Below are positions 1 through 6,598 of a stretch of DNA of 11,788 nt, in pieces (the first letter of the stretch is position 1; every line of letters starts with the position of its first letter). The stretch lies in NCBI GenBank assembly GCA_033720955.1, contig JAWWBN010000101.1:1-11788 (forward strand). Reading direction: 5' to 3'. The notes under the pieces were generated by a model. The model was given only the letters and a program-made list of their open reading frames with translations, was not told the origin of the DNA and did no database searches. The DNA is from JAWWBN01 sp033720955. Its GTDB lineage: Bacteria; Acidobacteriota; Thermoanaerobaculia; Multivoradales; JAHEKO01. The position numbers and the translations under genes were made by a program.

Positions 1-781
1 CCGCCTTCACCCGCGCGAGGCCGAAGTAGTAGAGGAAGATCGCTCCACTGCCGGTGGTGAGGCCGATGAGGAGCACGAGCAGCCACTGGGTGCCGGTCAT
101 GCGGCCGAAGGGCAGCTCGCGGCCGGCCAGGAGCAGGTAGCCCAGCGCCAGCGCCGAGGTCACCCCGTAGCGGCCGAAGGTGGCGGCGCGGAAGTCGAGG
201 GCCCCCAGCACCCGCTTGCCGAAGACGGTGGCCGAGCCGAAGGCCGCCGCGGCGAGGGCCGCCCACGCCGCGGCCGCCGCCGGCGACCGGCCGGCGCCCA
301 GCTCGGGCCAGCGGGCTCCGAAGGTCATCAGGTAGGCGCCGCCCAGGGCGACCCCGGCGAGCAGCAGGAAGCGCCGGGTGAGACGCTCGCCCAGCAGGAG
401 GGCGGCGAGCAGGATGGCGAACACCGGTTGCAGCTTCTGGAGCAGCACGACGACGCTGAGCTGCTGGAAATCCACCAGGAAGAGGGCGGTGACGATCGCC
501 ACCGTTCCCAGCCAGCCGCCGGCGAAGGCCGCCAGGACCAGATACGGCCACACCCGGGCCGGCAGCCGGACCAGGTCCCCGTACGATCTCCAGAGGAGCG
601 GCTGCATGAGGAGAAAGGGCACCAGGTGCAGCAGCAGCACCACGAACGGGACGCTGAGCGCGTTCAGACGCGGCGTCAGGACGACACCGTCGAGGCCCCA
701 GAGCGCCGCCGCGACCGTGATCGCCAGAGCTCCGACGACCCCCGGGGCGAGGCCCCACGGCCGGTTTCCTGTGCTCGGCAA
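1..781 (-). CDS. EamA/DMT-family transporter, partial (C-terminus off the left edge)
   Basis: An inner-membrane drug/metabolite-superfamily permease; the substrate cannot be told from sequence. The frame runs open from the left edge and gives about 260 residues of mostly hydrophobic helices. Helices are visible near residues 14-36, 43-61, 80-103, 108-130, 138-154, 168-185, 203-220 and 232-250. The EamA hallmark between helices 4 and 5 is clear (LQKLQPVFAILL at 114-125, then LLLGERLTRR), and the second EamA repeat ends with YYFGLARVKA. About 30-45 residues should be missing, judging from the usual length near 290-300. No ATG or GTG suits the N-terminus. I chose the TTG at 781 because it lies just before the first helix, but it has no clear Shine-Dalgarno. 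It is divergent from serC. A -10-like TATCCT (796-791, minus) lies so close that the mRNA might be nearly leaderless. Family call is firm; start is uncertain. Confidence 0.85.
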   Translation of the reverse strand, partial: MPSTGNRPWGLAPGVVGALAITVAAALWGLDGVVLTPRLNALSVPFVVLLLHLVPFLLMQPLLWRSYGDLVRLPARVWPYLVLAAFAGGWLGTVAIVTALFLVDFQQLSVVVLLQKLQPVFAILLAALLLGERLTRRFLLLAGVALGGAYLMTFGARWPELGAGRSPAAAAAWAALAAAAFGSATVFGKRVLGALDFRAATFGRYGVTSALALGYLLLAGRELPFGRMTGTQWLLVLLIGLTTGSGAIFLYYFGLARVKA

Positions 782-821
782 GTTGGGCCCAGGATAGCAG
801 CCGCACCGCCCGCCCGGCCGG

Positions 822-827
822 TAGACT
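822..827 (+). promoter_or_regulatory. Candidate -10 element (TAGACT) for serC
   Basis: TAGACT lies 46 bases before the serC ATG in the 92-base divergent gap between the transporter and serC. It matches the sigma-70 -10 consensus at four of six positions. No convincing -35 box is seen 16-18 bases upstream. The same octamer TAGACTCG recurs upstream of the small gene at 6555 on the minus strand, which supports a promoter role. Confidence 0.35.
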
Positions 828-860
828 CGGAGCGGGCCGGTCGGCCGGCGGCCCGTTCGA

Positions 861-866
861 AAGGAG
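861..866 (+). promoter_or_regulatory. Ribosome binding site of serC (AAGGAG)
   Basis: AAGGAG ends seven bases before the ATG at 874, an ideal Shine-Dalgarno distance, and fixes the start of serC. Confidence 0.75.
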
Positions 867-873
867 CATCCCC

Positions 874-1962
874 ATGGCGAATCGCGTGCGCAACTTCGGC
901 GCCGGTCCGGCGGCGCTCCCCCTGCCCGTCCTGGAGCAGATCCGGGACGAGCTGCTCGATTTCCGCGGCACGGGGATGTCGATTCTCGAATCGAGCCACC
1001 GGGGCCCGGCGTACAGCGAGATCCACGAGGAGGCGATGACCAACCTGCGGCGGCTGCTGGAAGCCGGCGAGGAGTACGAGATCCTCTTCATGACCGGCGG
1101 CGCGCGGACCCAGTTCAGCCTGGTGGCGATGAACCTGCTCACCCGCGGCAGCCGCGCGGACTACGTCACGACCGGCCGTTGGAGCGAGCTGGCGCTCGAC
1201 GCCGGACGCCGCTTCGGCGCGGTGCGGGAGATCTGGACCAGCGCTCCCCACGGCCACGACCGGGTCCCCGGCGACGACGAGCTCGCCCCCGACCCGCGGG
1301 CGGCCTTCGTCCACTACACCAGCAACAACACGATCTACGGCACCCAGTACCACCGGGTGCCGGAATCGGGGGGCGCCCCGCTCGTGTGCGACATGTCGTC
1401 CGACATCCTGAGCTGGCCCCTCGACGTCTCGCGGTTCGGGGTCATCTACGCCGGGGCGCAGAAGAACCTGGGGCCGGCGGGCGTCACCGTGGTGGTGGTG
1501 CGGCGCGATCTCCTGGAGCGCTCCGAGCCGTCGCTGCCGGAGACCATGAGCTACGCGGCCATGGCCGCCAAGCGGTCGTTGGTCAACACGCCGCCGGTCT
1601 TCTCGATCTACGGCCTGGCCCTGGTCACCCGGCACTGGCTCTCGCAGGGCGGGGTGAGGGAGATCGAGCGGCGCAACCGGGAGAAGGCGGAGCTTCTCTA
1701 CGCCGCCATCGACGGGTCCGAGGGCTTCTACCGCGGTCACGCCCGCCCCGACAGCCGCTCGCGGATGAACGTCACCTTCAACCTGCCGACGCCGGAGCTG
1801 GAAGCGAGCTTCCTGACCGGCGCGGCGGCCGAGGGGCTGGCCGCGCTCAAGGGCCACCGCTCGGTGGGCGGCGTGCGCGCGTCGATCTACAACGTGGCCG
1901 AGCTCGAGGGCGTGCGCGAGCTCGCCGCCTTCATGAACGACTTCCGCGCTCGAAACGGCTGA
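874..1962 (+). CDS. serC: Phosphoserine aminotransferase (SerC)
   Basis: A PLP-dependent class V aminotransferase, cytosolic. It converts 3-phosphohydroxypyruvate plus glutamate to O-phosphoserine plus 2-oxoglutarate in serine synthesis; the family can also serve vitamin B6 synthesis. At 362 residues it has the normal family length. The N-terminal signature NFGAGPAALP (residues 7-16), SILESSHRG (36-44), the phosphate-binding loop MTGGARTQF (73-81), the SNNTIYGTQ segment (150-158), VCDMSSDILS (171-180) and the Schiff-base lysine K197 in AGAQKNLGPAG are all present. The C-terminal KGHRSVGGVRASIYN motif, which helps bind substrate phosphate, is also intact. The start is supported by a strong AAGGAG. 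No serA or serB is adjacent. The gene ends 13 bases from the convergent response-regulator gene, with no obvious terminator between them. Confidence 0.97.
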   Translation: MANRVRNFGAGPAALPLPVLEQIRDELLDFRGTGMSILESSHRGPAYSEIHEEAMTNLRRLLEAGEEYEILFMTGGARTQFSLVAMNLLTRGSRADYVTTGRWSELALDAGRRFGAVREIWTSAPHGHDRVPGDDELAPDPRAAFVHYTSNNTIYGTQYHRVPESGGAPLVCDMSSDILSWPLDVSRFGVIYAGAQKNLGPAGVTVVVVRRDLLERSEPSLPETMSYAAMAAKRSLVNTPPVFSIYGLALVTRHWLSQGGVREIERRNREKAELLYAAIDGSEGFYRGHARPDSRSRMNVTFNLPTPELEASFLTGAAAEGLAALKGHRSVGGVRASIYNVAELEGVRELAAFMNDFRARNG

Positions 1963-1975
1963 GGCGGGAGTCCGG

Positions 1976-2851
1976 TCAGCGCGCCCGGCTGTCCGCGCCG
2001 CGGGGCGGCGGCGTGGCGGGAGCCCGGACCGGGCCGTCCTCCTCCCGGAGCTCGGCGACCATCTGCCGGACGTTGGTGACCGCCTGCGGCTCGGTCCACG
2101 AGAGCCGGGTCCGGACGGAATGGCCGGCTCCCTCGAGCCGTCGCCCCAGCCGCTCCAGGGCGGTCTCCACGCCCTCCCGCTCCGGCTCGATGGCGAGCAC
2201 CACGAAGGTGCTGGCGCCGAAGCGGGCCACGAGATCCGAGCCGCGGAAGGTGTCGCGAAGGGAGCTGGCCACCTCGCTCACGCTCTCCTGGGCGGGCTCG
2301 ACGCCCCCGCCGGCGGACGTCAGCTCGACCTCGATCAGGCCGACGCCGCGGGAGAAGCGGCGAGCCGCCTTGAGCTGCTGCTCGGCGAGGATGACGAAGC
2401 CCCGGCGGTTGAACAGCCCCGTGGGCTCGTCGAGCAGCGAGAGGGCGCGCAGGGCGTCGGTGAGGCGCTGCCGCTCGATCGCGTAGCGCAGCGAGCGCGA
2501 GATCAGCCGGCCCGTGAGATCGCCCTTCACCAGGTAGTCCTGGGCACCGCGCTGCAGCGCCTCCACCGCCATCTACTCGTCGTCCAGGCCGGTGAGCACC
2601 ACGACGGGCAGATCCTCGGCCGCCTGCCGCAGCCGGTCGAGGGCGTCCAGGCCGCGGGCGTCGGGGAGGATCAGGTCCAGCGCCGCGACGTCGAAGCGGT
2701 CGCGCGCGATCTCGTCCAGCGCCTTGCCCAACGTGTCCGCCACCACGGTCTCGAAGCGGCTGGTGAAGTCGGATGCGATCTGGGCCTGGAAGAGGCCGGA
2801 GGCGACCGGGTCGTCCTCGATCAGCAGGACCCTGAGATTGCGGTTGGCCAT
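1976..2851 (-). pseudogene. REC-GGDEF response regulator interrupted by an in-frame TAG; degenerate GGDEF
   Basis: One continuous frame from ATG 2851 encodes a receiver domain, a short helical linker and a GGDEF-like domain. It is broken by TAG at 2575-2573 after codon 92. Part 1 has the acidic cluster EDD (12-14), the phospho-acceptor D59 in ALDLILPDARGL, and T87 in VVVLTG. Part 2 restarts immediately with ATG 2572 (MAVEALQRGAQDYLVKG) and carries the conserved receiver lysine. The stop therefore lies between strand 4 and the lysine loop, splitting the fold. The GGDEF domain keeps the entry motif DEPTGLFNRRGF. Its active-site motif reads RFGASTF where RYGGDEF is expected, and the metal-binding strand (IEVEL) is also changed, so diguanylate cyclase activity is unlikely even if full length. 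Three intact genes in this window (apyrase, DUF2911, cytochrome) end in TAG, so TAG is a true stop here. Alternatives are a recent nonsense mutation, a sequencing error, or reinitiation at TAGATG. Confidence 0.82.
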
Positions 2852-2869
2852 GGGGTGGAGTCCCCCTGT

Positions 2870-2899
2870 ATTCTCTGCCAGGAACGGGCCGAGCGCCAA
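2870..2899 (-). promoter_or_regulatory. Possible promoter of the response-regulator gene
   Basis: On the minus strand, TTGGCG (2899-2894) and GAGAAT (2875-2870) are 18 bases apart. Each matches its sigma-70 consensus hexamer at four of six positions. It lies in the 84-base gap between the response regulator and the divergent apyrase gene. The leader would be only about 12 bases, which would cut into the weak GGGGGA ribosome site, so this is tentative. Confidence 0.25.
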
Positions 2900-2935
2900 T
2901 CCGCGGCCGGCGGCCCCCCTGGAGCGTCTGCCACC

Positions 2936-4150
2936 ATGCCCATCCGCCGCCGCGTCCCGCTGCCCACGATCGCGTCGCTCGCCCTGCTGCTGGCGGGCTG
3001 CTCGGCGGCGCCGCGTGGCGCCGCGCCGACCGCCGGCGCGCCGCCAGCCGACCTCTACGCCGCCGTCATCGACGCGGGCAGCAGCGCCTCGCGGATCCAC
3101 CTCTTCCGCTGGCGCCCGGCCTCCGACGGCGGCCTGCCGGTGGTGGAGCCGCTGGCGGAGGAGAAGGTGGAGCCGGGGCTGTCGGAGTACGCGGGCCGGA
3201 CCGACGAGATCGCCGCCGCGCTGGCGCCCCTCGTCGACTTCGCGGTGGATCGGATCGGCGCTCCGCCGGAGGAGATGGCCCGCTTCCCCGTCCACCTGAA
3301 GGCCACCGGGGGCGTGCGGCTGCTGCCCCCGGACGAGCAGCGGGCGGTGCTCGACGCCGCGGCGGAATACCTGGCGGAAACCCCCTTCCGCTTCGAGGGC
3401 GCCGAGGTCATCAGCGGCCGCCAGGAGGGGATCTTCGGGTGGCTCAGCGTCAACTATCTGCTGGGCTTTCTCGACGACGGCGGACCCTTCCCCTCGGCGG
3501 GCGCTCTGGACCTGGGGGGCGCCTCGACCCAGATCACCTTCGTCCCCCTGGATGCCGCCGCTGAAGAGCTCGGGACGGTCGTCATCGGACCCTCGCGCTT
3601 CCCGCTCTACAGCGTCAGCTACCTGAGCCTGGGCCAGGACGAGGCGCGGGAGAGGTTGGCGACGCCCGCCTGCTTCCCGCGGGGCTATCCCCTCCCGGGG
3701 GGCGGCGTCGGGACGGGGGAGTACCGAGCGTGCCGGGAGACCCTGCGCCGGGGGCTCGCCGGGCCGTGCGAGGCCGAGAGGTGCTCGCTGATGGGCGAGT
3801 ACCAGCCCCCCCTCTACGGCGAGTTCGTCGCCTTCTCGGCCTACCGCTTCGCGGCCGCCTTCTTCGACCTGGGGCAGGACCTCACCCTGGACCGGCTCGA
3901 GGCCGAGGGCGAGGCCTACTGCGGCAAGGAGTGGGGGGTGATCCGGGTGGAGCGGGCCGACGAGCTGGGCAATCCCTACCTGCCGTTCAACTGCTTCACC
4001 GCCGCCTACCTGGTCACCCTGCTGCACGACGGCTTCGGCTTCCCGATGGCCGACACCCCGATCCGCGTGCCGGCCGAGCTGCTGGGAACCGAGGTGAGCT
4101 GGACCCTCGGCGCCCTGGTCTGGGAGCTGGCCGGGGCGCGGCTCGACTAG
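2936..4150 (+). CDS. GDA1/CD39-family apyrase (NTPDase), predicted lipoprotein
   Basis: A eukaryote-type ectonucleotidase that in known members removes the gamma and beta phosphates of NTPs/NDPs, yielding NMPs with Ca or Mg. The 404-residue product starts with a lipoprotein signal: RRR, a hydrophobic run, and the lipobox LLAGC with C22. Serine at +2 suggests outer-membrane sorting. Apyrase conserved regions appear in order: ACR1 DAGSSASRIHLF (46-57), ACR2 KATGGVRLL (122-130), ACR3 SGRQEGIFGWLSVNYLLG (160-177) with catalytic base E164, ACR4 ALDLGGASTQITF (190-202), and ACR5 FVAFSAYRFAAAFF (297-310). Six more cysteines (246, 266, 278, 283, 329, 353) would suit disulfides outside the cytoplasm. 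ACR2 has GGV where animal enzymes usually have AGM. The start follows GGAG at 2921-2924, somewhat far away (11 bases). Bacterial members are known (for example in Legionella) but are uncommon. Its stop overlaps that of the convergent DUF2911 gene. Confidence 0.93.
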   Translation: MPIRRRVPLPTIASLALLLAGCSAAPRGAAPTAGAPPADLYAAVIDAGSSASRIHLFRWRPASDGGLPVVEPLAEEKVEPGLSEYAGRTDEIAAALAPLVDFAVDRIGAPPEEMARFPVHLKATGGVRLLPPDEQRAVLDAAAEYLAETPFRFEGAEVISGRQEGIFGWLSVNYLLGFLDDGGPFPSAGALDLGGASTQITFVPLDAAAEELGTVVIGPSRFPLYSVSYLSLGQDEARERLATPACFPRGYPLPGGGVGTGEYRACRETLRRGLAGPCEAERCSLMGEYQPPLYGEFVAFSAYRFAAAFFDLGQDLTLDRLEAEGEAYCGKEWGVIRVERADELGNPYLPFNCFTAAYLVTLLHDGFGFPMADTPIRVPAELLGTEVSWTLGALVWELAGARLD

Positions 4151-5037
4151 CGGGCGGGCGGCTCCACCCCGCGCCACGCCTCCGCCTCGCTGGCCAGGAG
4201 GCGGGCGTCCTCCCCGATCTCTCCCCCCTGCTCGCTCTCCCCCTCGACGTGGGCGAGAGCCCGCTCGGCGGCGGCCGCCGCCTCGGCCGTCCGGCCGCTG
4301 CGGGCGAGCAGCCGCGCATGCAGGGCGTGGGTCCAGTACATCGGCGACGAAGCCGCCAGGGCCGCGGCCCATCCCAGCGCGTCCTCGGTGCCCAGGTCGT
4401 TCCGGTAGAGGTAGTTGGCCCACTCCCAGACCCGGGGTCCGTCCTGCGGGCTCGCCGCGGCGACGAAGGCCCGGGCCCGCTCGAGGACGGTGCGCTCCAG
4501 GTCCACGGAGACCTCGAACGGCACCAGAACCTCCTCCCAGGCGATCGCTACCGTGACCGAGTCGGCGCCCACCGAGGGGAAGTAGATCAGCAGACGCTCC
4601 TGGAAGGGTGCCCTCCTGGGCCGGACGCGGATCCGCAGCGCCTCCCTCTCCGGGTCGTAGACGGAGGTGCCGCCCCCCTCGGTCTCGGACTGGAAGATGA
4701 GCACCCACTCCTCCGGGTCGGGGATCGTGAAGAGGAGGTAGCTGCCGGCGGCCAGGGGCTCGCCGGCGACCTCCACGTCGTCGCCGAGGGAGATCGTGGC
4801 CGGCTCGTCTGCGCCGGGGCGCCAGACCTCCTTCCAGGGCACTGCCTCCCCCCAGATGACCCGGCCGGCGACGGCGGGACGGTCGTAGGTCACCTGTACC
4901 GTGGAGACGCCGACGACCTGGGCGACCTGGGCCGGCGGGCTGAGCCGGGGGGGGCCGGGGGGCGTCTCCAGCCCCGCGGAGGAGCTGGCGAGAAGGACGG
5001 CCAGGCCGGCGGCGGCGACGGGGGCGGGGCGGGTCAT
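4147..5037 (-). CDS. Secreted DUF2911 protein
   Basis: A 296-residue exported protein of the DUF2911 family, whose biochemical role is unknown. A short signal peptide is seen (hydrophobic 7-18, likely cleavage near SSSAGLE at 18-24). The family core follows: VQVTYDRPAVAGRVIWG (47-63), KEVWRPGADEPATISL (69-84), the DVEVAGEPLAAGSYLLFTIP segment (87-106) and EEWVLIFQ (109-116). The C-terminal third (about 200-290) is alpha-helical and TPR-like, with two alanine-rich helix pairs, as is common in this family. ATG 5037 overlaps the stop of the upstream phosphodiesterase gene in ATGA and is preceded by a perfect AGGAGG, so translation is probably coupled. This is the last gene of its operon. Its TAG stop shares CTAG with the apyrase stop. 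Identification of the family is firm; function is not known. Confidence 0.9.
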   Translation of the reverse strand: MTRPAPVAAAGLAVLLASSSAGLETPPGPPRLSPPAQVAQVVGVSTVQVTYDRPAVAGRVIWGEAVPWKEVWRPGADEPATISLGDDVEVAGEPLAAGSYLLFTIPDPEEWVLIFQSETEGGGTSVYDPEREALRIRVRPRRAPFQERLLIYFPSVGADSVTVAIAWEEVLVPFEVSVDLERTVLERARAFVAAASPQDGPRVWEWANYLYRNDLGTEDALGWAAALAASSPMYWTHALHARLLARSGRTAEAAAAAERALAHVEGESEQGGEIGEDARLLASEAEAWRGVEPPAR

Positions 5038-6296
5038 GAGGTCCTCCTCTCGCGGCGGCCCGCGGCGGCGGGCTCGAGGACCCGGTCGGCGAGCCCGGGG
5101 ATCCCCTGGCCGGCGACCGGCGGGATGTCGAGAAGCTGGCAGAGCAGGGGATAGATGGCCCGGTTGTCCACCTGGTCGAGCTCGACCCCCCGCCGGATGG
5201 AGGGGCCGGCGGCGACGAAGATCCCGGCCATGGAGTCGAGCCGGTTGTCGTACCCGTGGTTGCCGCCCGCGAAGCGGTCGGGGTGCCGGTCGAAGTAGCC
5301 GTGGCTGGTGATCGACCAGCCTTCGTCGGCCAGCGCCAGGATGGGGGGCACCCGCGGGTGGCGGTAGTCGAAGCGCGACGGGATCTCGTCGCGGCGCCAG
5401 ACCGACAGCGCCGGGTGGGCGCCCGCCAGAGCCCGGTAGACGGCCTCGCGGTGGCGCTCCTCCGGCCAGAGCGCGGCCACCGGGTTCCAGTCCACCGGCC
5501 GGGCCAGGTCGAGGTCCACGTAGTCGTCGAGAAAGACGACCCGCTCCGGCGAGGTCGCCGCCAGGCCGTGGTCGGAGACCACCACCACGCTCACCGCCGG
5601 GTCGCGGAGTCCGGCGATGCCCTCGAGCAGCCGCCCCAGCAGCCGGTCCACCTCGCGGATCGCCGCGTCGAGGCGGGGCGAGGGGGCGGGCCCGGTGTCG
5701 TGCCCCGCGTCGTCGGCGCCGCTGAAGTAGAGGGTGACGAAGGAGGGGCGCCGCGCCGCGGGACGCGCCAGCCAGCCGAGCACGCGGTCGACGCGCTCCT
5801 CGCCGGGCATGGCGCCGTCGTAGGGGGTCCACTCGGTGGGCCGGATGCCGCCGATCTCGGCCTCGGTGCCGGGCCAGAAGAGGGCCGCCGTGGCCAGACC
5901 GTGACGCTCCGCCGTGACCCAGATCGGCTCGCCGCCGTACCAGCGCCCGTCGCCGACGGCCTCCCGATCGCTCAGGGAGAAGCGCCGGTCGAGAGCCGGG
6001 TCGTAGATGTTGTTGGCCACGAGGCCGTGCCGGCCGGCGCTCAGCCCGGTGACGATCGAGTAGTGGTTGGGGAAGGTCTTGGAGGGGAAGACCGGGCGCA
6101 GCTTCCCGGCCCGCACGCCGCGGCGGGCGAGGTCCGAGAGGTGCGGAGTGAGACCTCGGTCGAGATAGTCCCAGCGGAAGGCGTCGAGGCTCACCAGGAC
6201 GACCGCGGGGCGGGGATCGCGCGACCGGGAGACCGGCTCGCGGCACCCGGCGAGCGGGGCCAGCGCCAGCGCCGCCAGGGCCGCCAGCGCCGGCAG
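5034..6296 (-). CDS. ENPP-type nucleotide pyrophosphatase/phosphodiesterase, predicted lipoprotein; start codon unresolved
   Basis: A type I phosphodiesterase of the alkaline phosphatase superfamily. Numbering from GTG 6194, all bimetal ligands are visible: D4 (SLDAF), nucleophile T40 in FPSKTFPNHYS, D161 and H165 (ADDAGH), D208 and H209 (VSDHG), and H313 (GNHGYDN). N61 lies 21 residues after T40, the spacing of the phosphate-binding Asn in nucleotide-cleaving NPPs, and is followed by IYDP as in ENPP1-like enzymes. Likely reactions are NTP to NMP plus PPi, and cleavage of dinucleotides or phosphodiester bonds. GTG 6194 would cut off the first beta strand. The frame stays open upstream and encodes a lipoprotein-like leader (PALAALAALALAPLAGC, then REPVSRSRD). 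No ATG, GTG or TTG exists between the in-frame TGA in the preceding gene and 6194, so I extended to the CTG at 6296. It is 10 bases after the small upstream gene and overlaps DUF2911 downstream. Function firm, start weak. Confidence 0.85.
   Translation of the reverse strand: MPALAALAALALAPLAGCREPVSRSRDPRPAVVLVSLDAFRWDYLDRGLTPHLSDLARRGVRAGKLRPVFPSKTFPNHYSIVTGLSAGRHGLVANNIYDPALDRRFSLSDREAVGDGRWYGGEPIWVTAERHGLATAALFWPGTEAEIGGIRPTEWTPYDGAMPGEERVDRVLGWLARPAARRPSFVTLYFSGADDAGHDTGPAPSPRLDAAIREVDRLLGRLLEGIAGLRDPAVSVVVVSDHGLAATSPERVVFLDDYVDLDLARPVDWNPVAALWPEERHREAVYRALAGAHPALSVWRRDEIPSRFDYRHPRVPPILALADEGWSITSHGYFDRHPDRFAGGNHGYDNRLDSMAGIFVAAGPSIRRGVELDQVDNRAIYPLLCQLLDIPPVAGQGIPGLADRVLEPAAAGRRERRTS
5043..5048 (-). 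promoter_or_regulatory. Ribosome binding site of the DUF2911 gene (AGGAGG) inside the upstream gene
   Basis: AGGAGG on the minus strand ends five bases before ATG 5037 and encodes Arg-Arg near the C-terminus of the phosphodiesterase. With the ATGA stop/start overlap it indicates coupled translation of the two proteins in a matched ratio. Confidence 0.75.
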
Positions 6297-6306
6297 GGGA
6301 CGGAGG

Positions 6307-6555
6307 TCAGCCCTCTTCGACGACCTCGATGACCTCCATGTCCTCGCCGAGGATCACCTCGACCTCCTCTTCGCGCACCGCGGCTCCCCAGTCGATCATC
6401 GGGTCCTGCTCCGGGTCGTCCACCTGGACGGCCTGCTCGGCGCGGGCCTTCTTGGCCGCCCGCCGCTCCGCCTTCAAAGCCTGCTTCTCGCGCCGCTTCA
6501 ACTGCCGCTCCCGCTCGCGCTGCCGGCGCACCATCGATGCTTGGTTGGCTCCCAT
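6307..6555 (-). CDS. Small highly charged protein of unknown function
   Basis: I do not recognise this 82-residue protein as a named family. Residues 9-40 form a very basic, Arg/Lys/Glu-rich stretch (RRQRERERQLKRREKQ and onward) that should be one long helix or coiled coil. Residues 44-82 are strongly acidic, ending in repeated Glu-Val pairs (EVEVILGEDMEVIEVVEEG), so the molecule is a two-sided polyampholyte. No signal peptide or membrane segment is seen; it is probably cytoplasmic, possibly nucleic-acid or ribosome binding, but that is a guess. ATG 6555 is preceded by AAAGGGGGA at good distance, and a promoter candidate lies about 80 bases upstream. Its TGA stop is 10 bases before the proposed start of the phosphodiesterase, so it leads that operon and its translation may help start the next gene. 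Confidence 0.75.
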   Translation of the reverse strand: MGANQASMVRRQRERERQLKRREKQALKAERRAAKKARAEQAVQVDDPEQDPMIDWGAAVREEEVEVILGEDMEVIEVVEEG

Positions 6556-6598
6556 GAGTTCCCCCTTTGCGGTGCTTTTCCGAGTCAACCTCACCCGC

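Noticed and set aside
676..1857. A 393-codon minus-strand frame over serC
   Set aside because: It is antisense to a clear, full-length phosphoserine aminotransferase and has no domain features.
1963..1975. Terminator between serC and the response regulator
   Set aside because: The gap is only 13 bases, and no stem followed by a U run is visible on either strand.
2573..2575. Recoding of TAG to an amino acid
   Set aside because: The apyrase, DUF2911 and cytochrome genes all end in TAG at the normal family C-termini, and no nearby suppressor tRNA or selenocysteine-type element is seen.
2120..2935. Upstream extension of the apyrase reading frame
   Set aside because: The frame is open for more than 800 bases before ATG 2936, but it lies antisense to the response regulator. 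The lipoprotein signal at 2936 marks the true start.
2573..4708. A long minus-strand open frame covering the apyrase gene and ending in the receiver domain
   Set aside because: Only its last 92 codons (from ATG 2851) look like a real protein. The rest is antisense to the apyrase and part of DUF2911, without domain signals.
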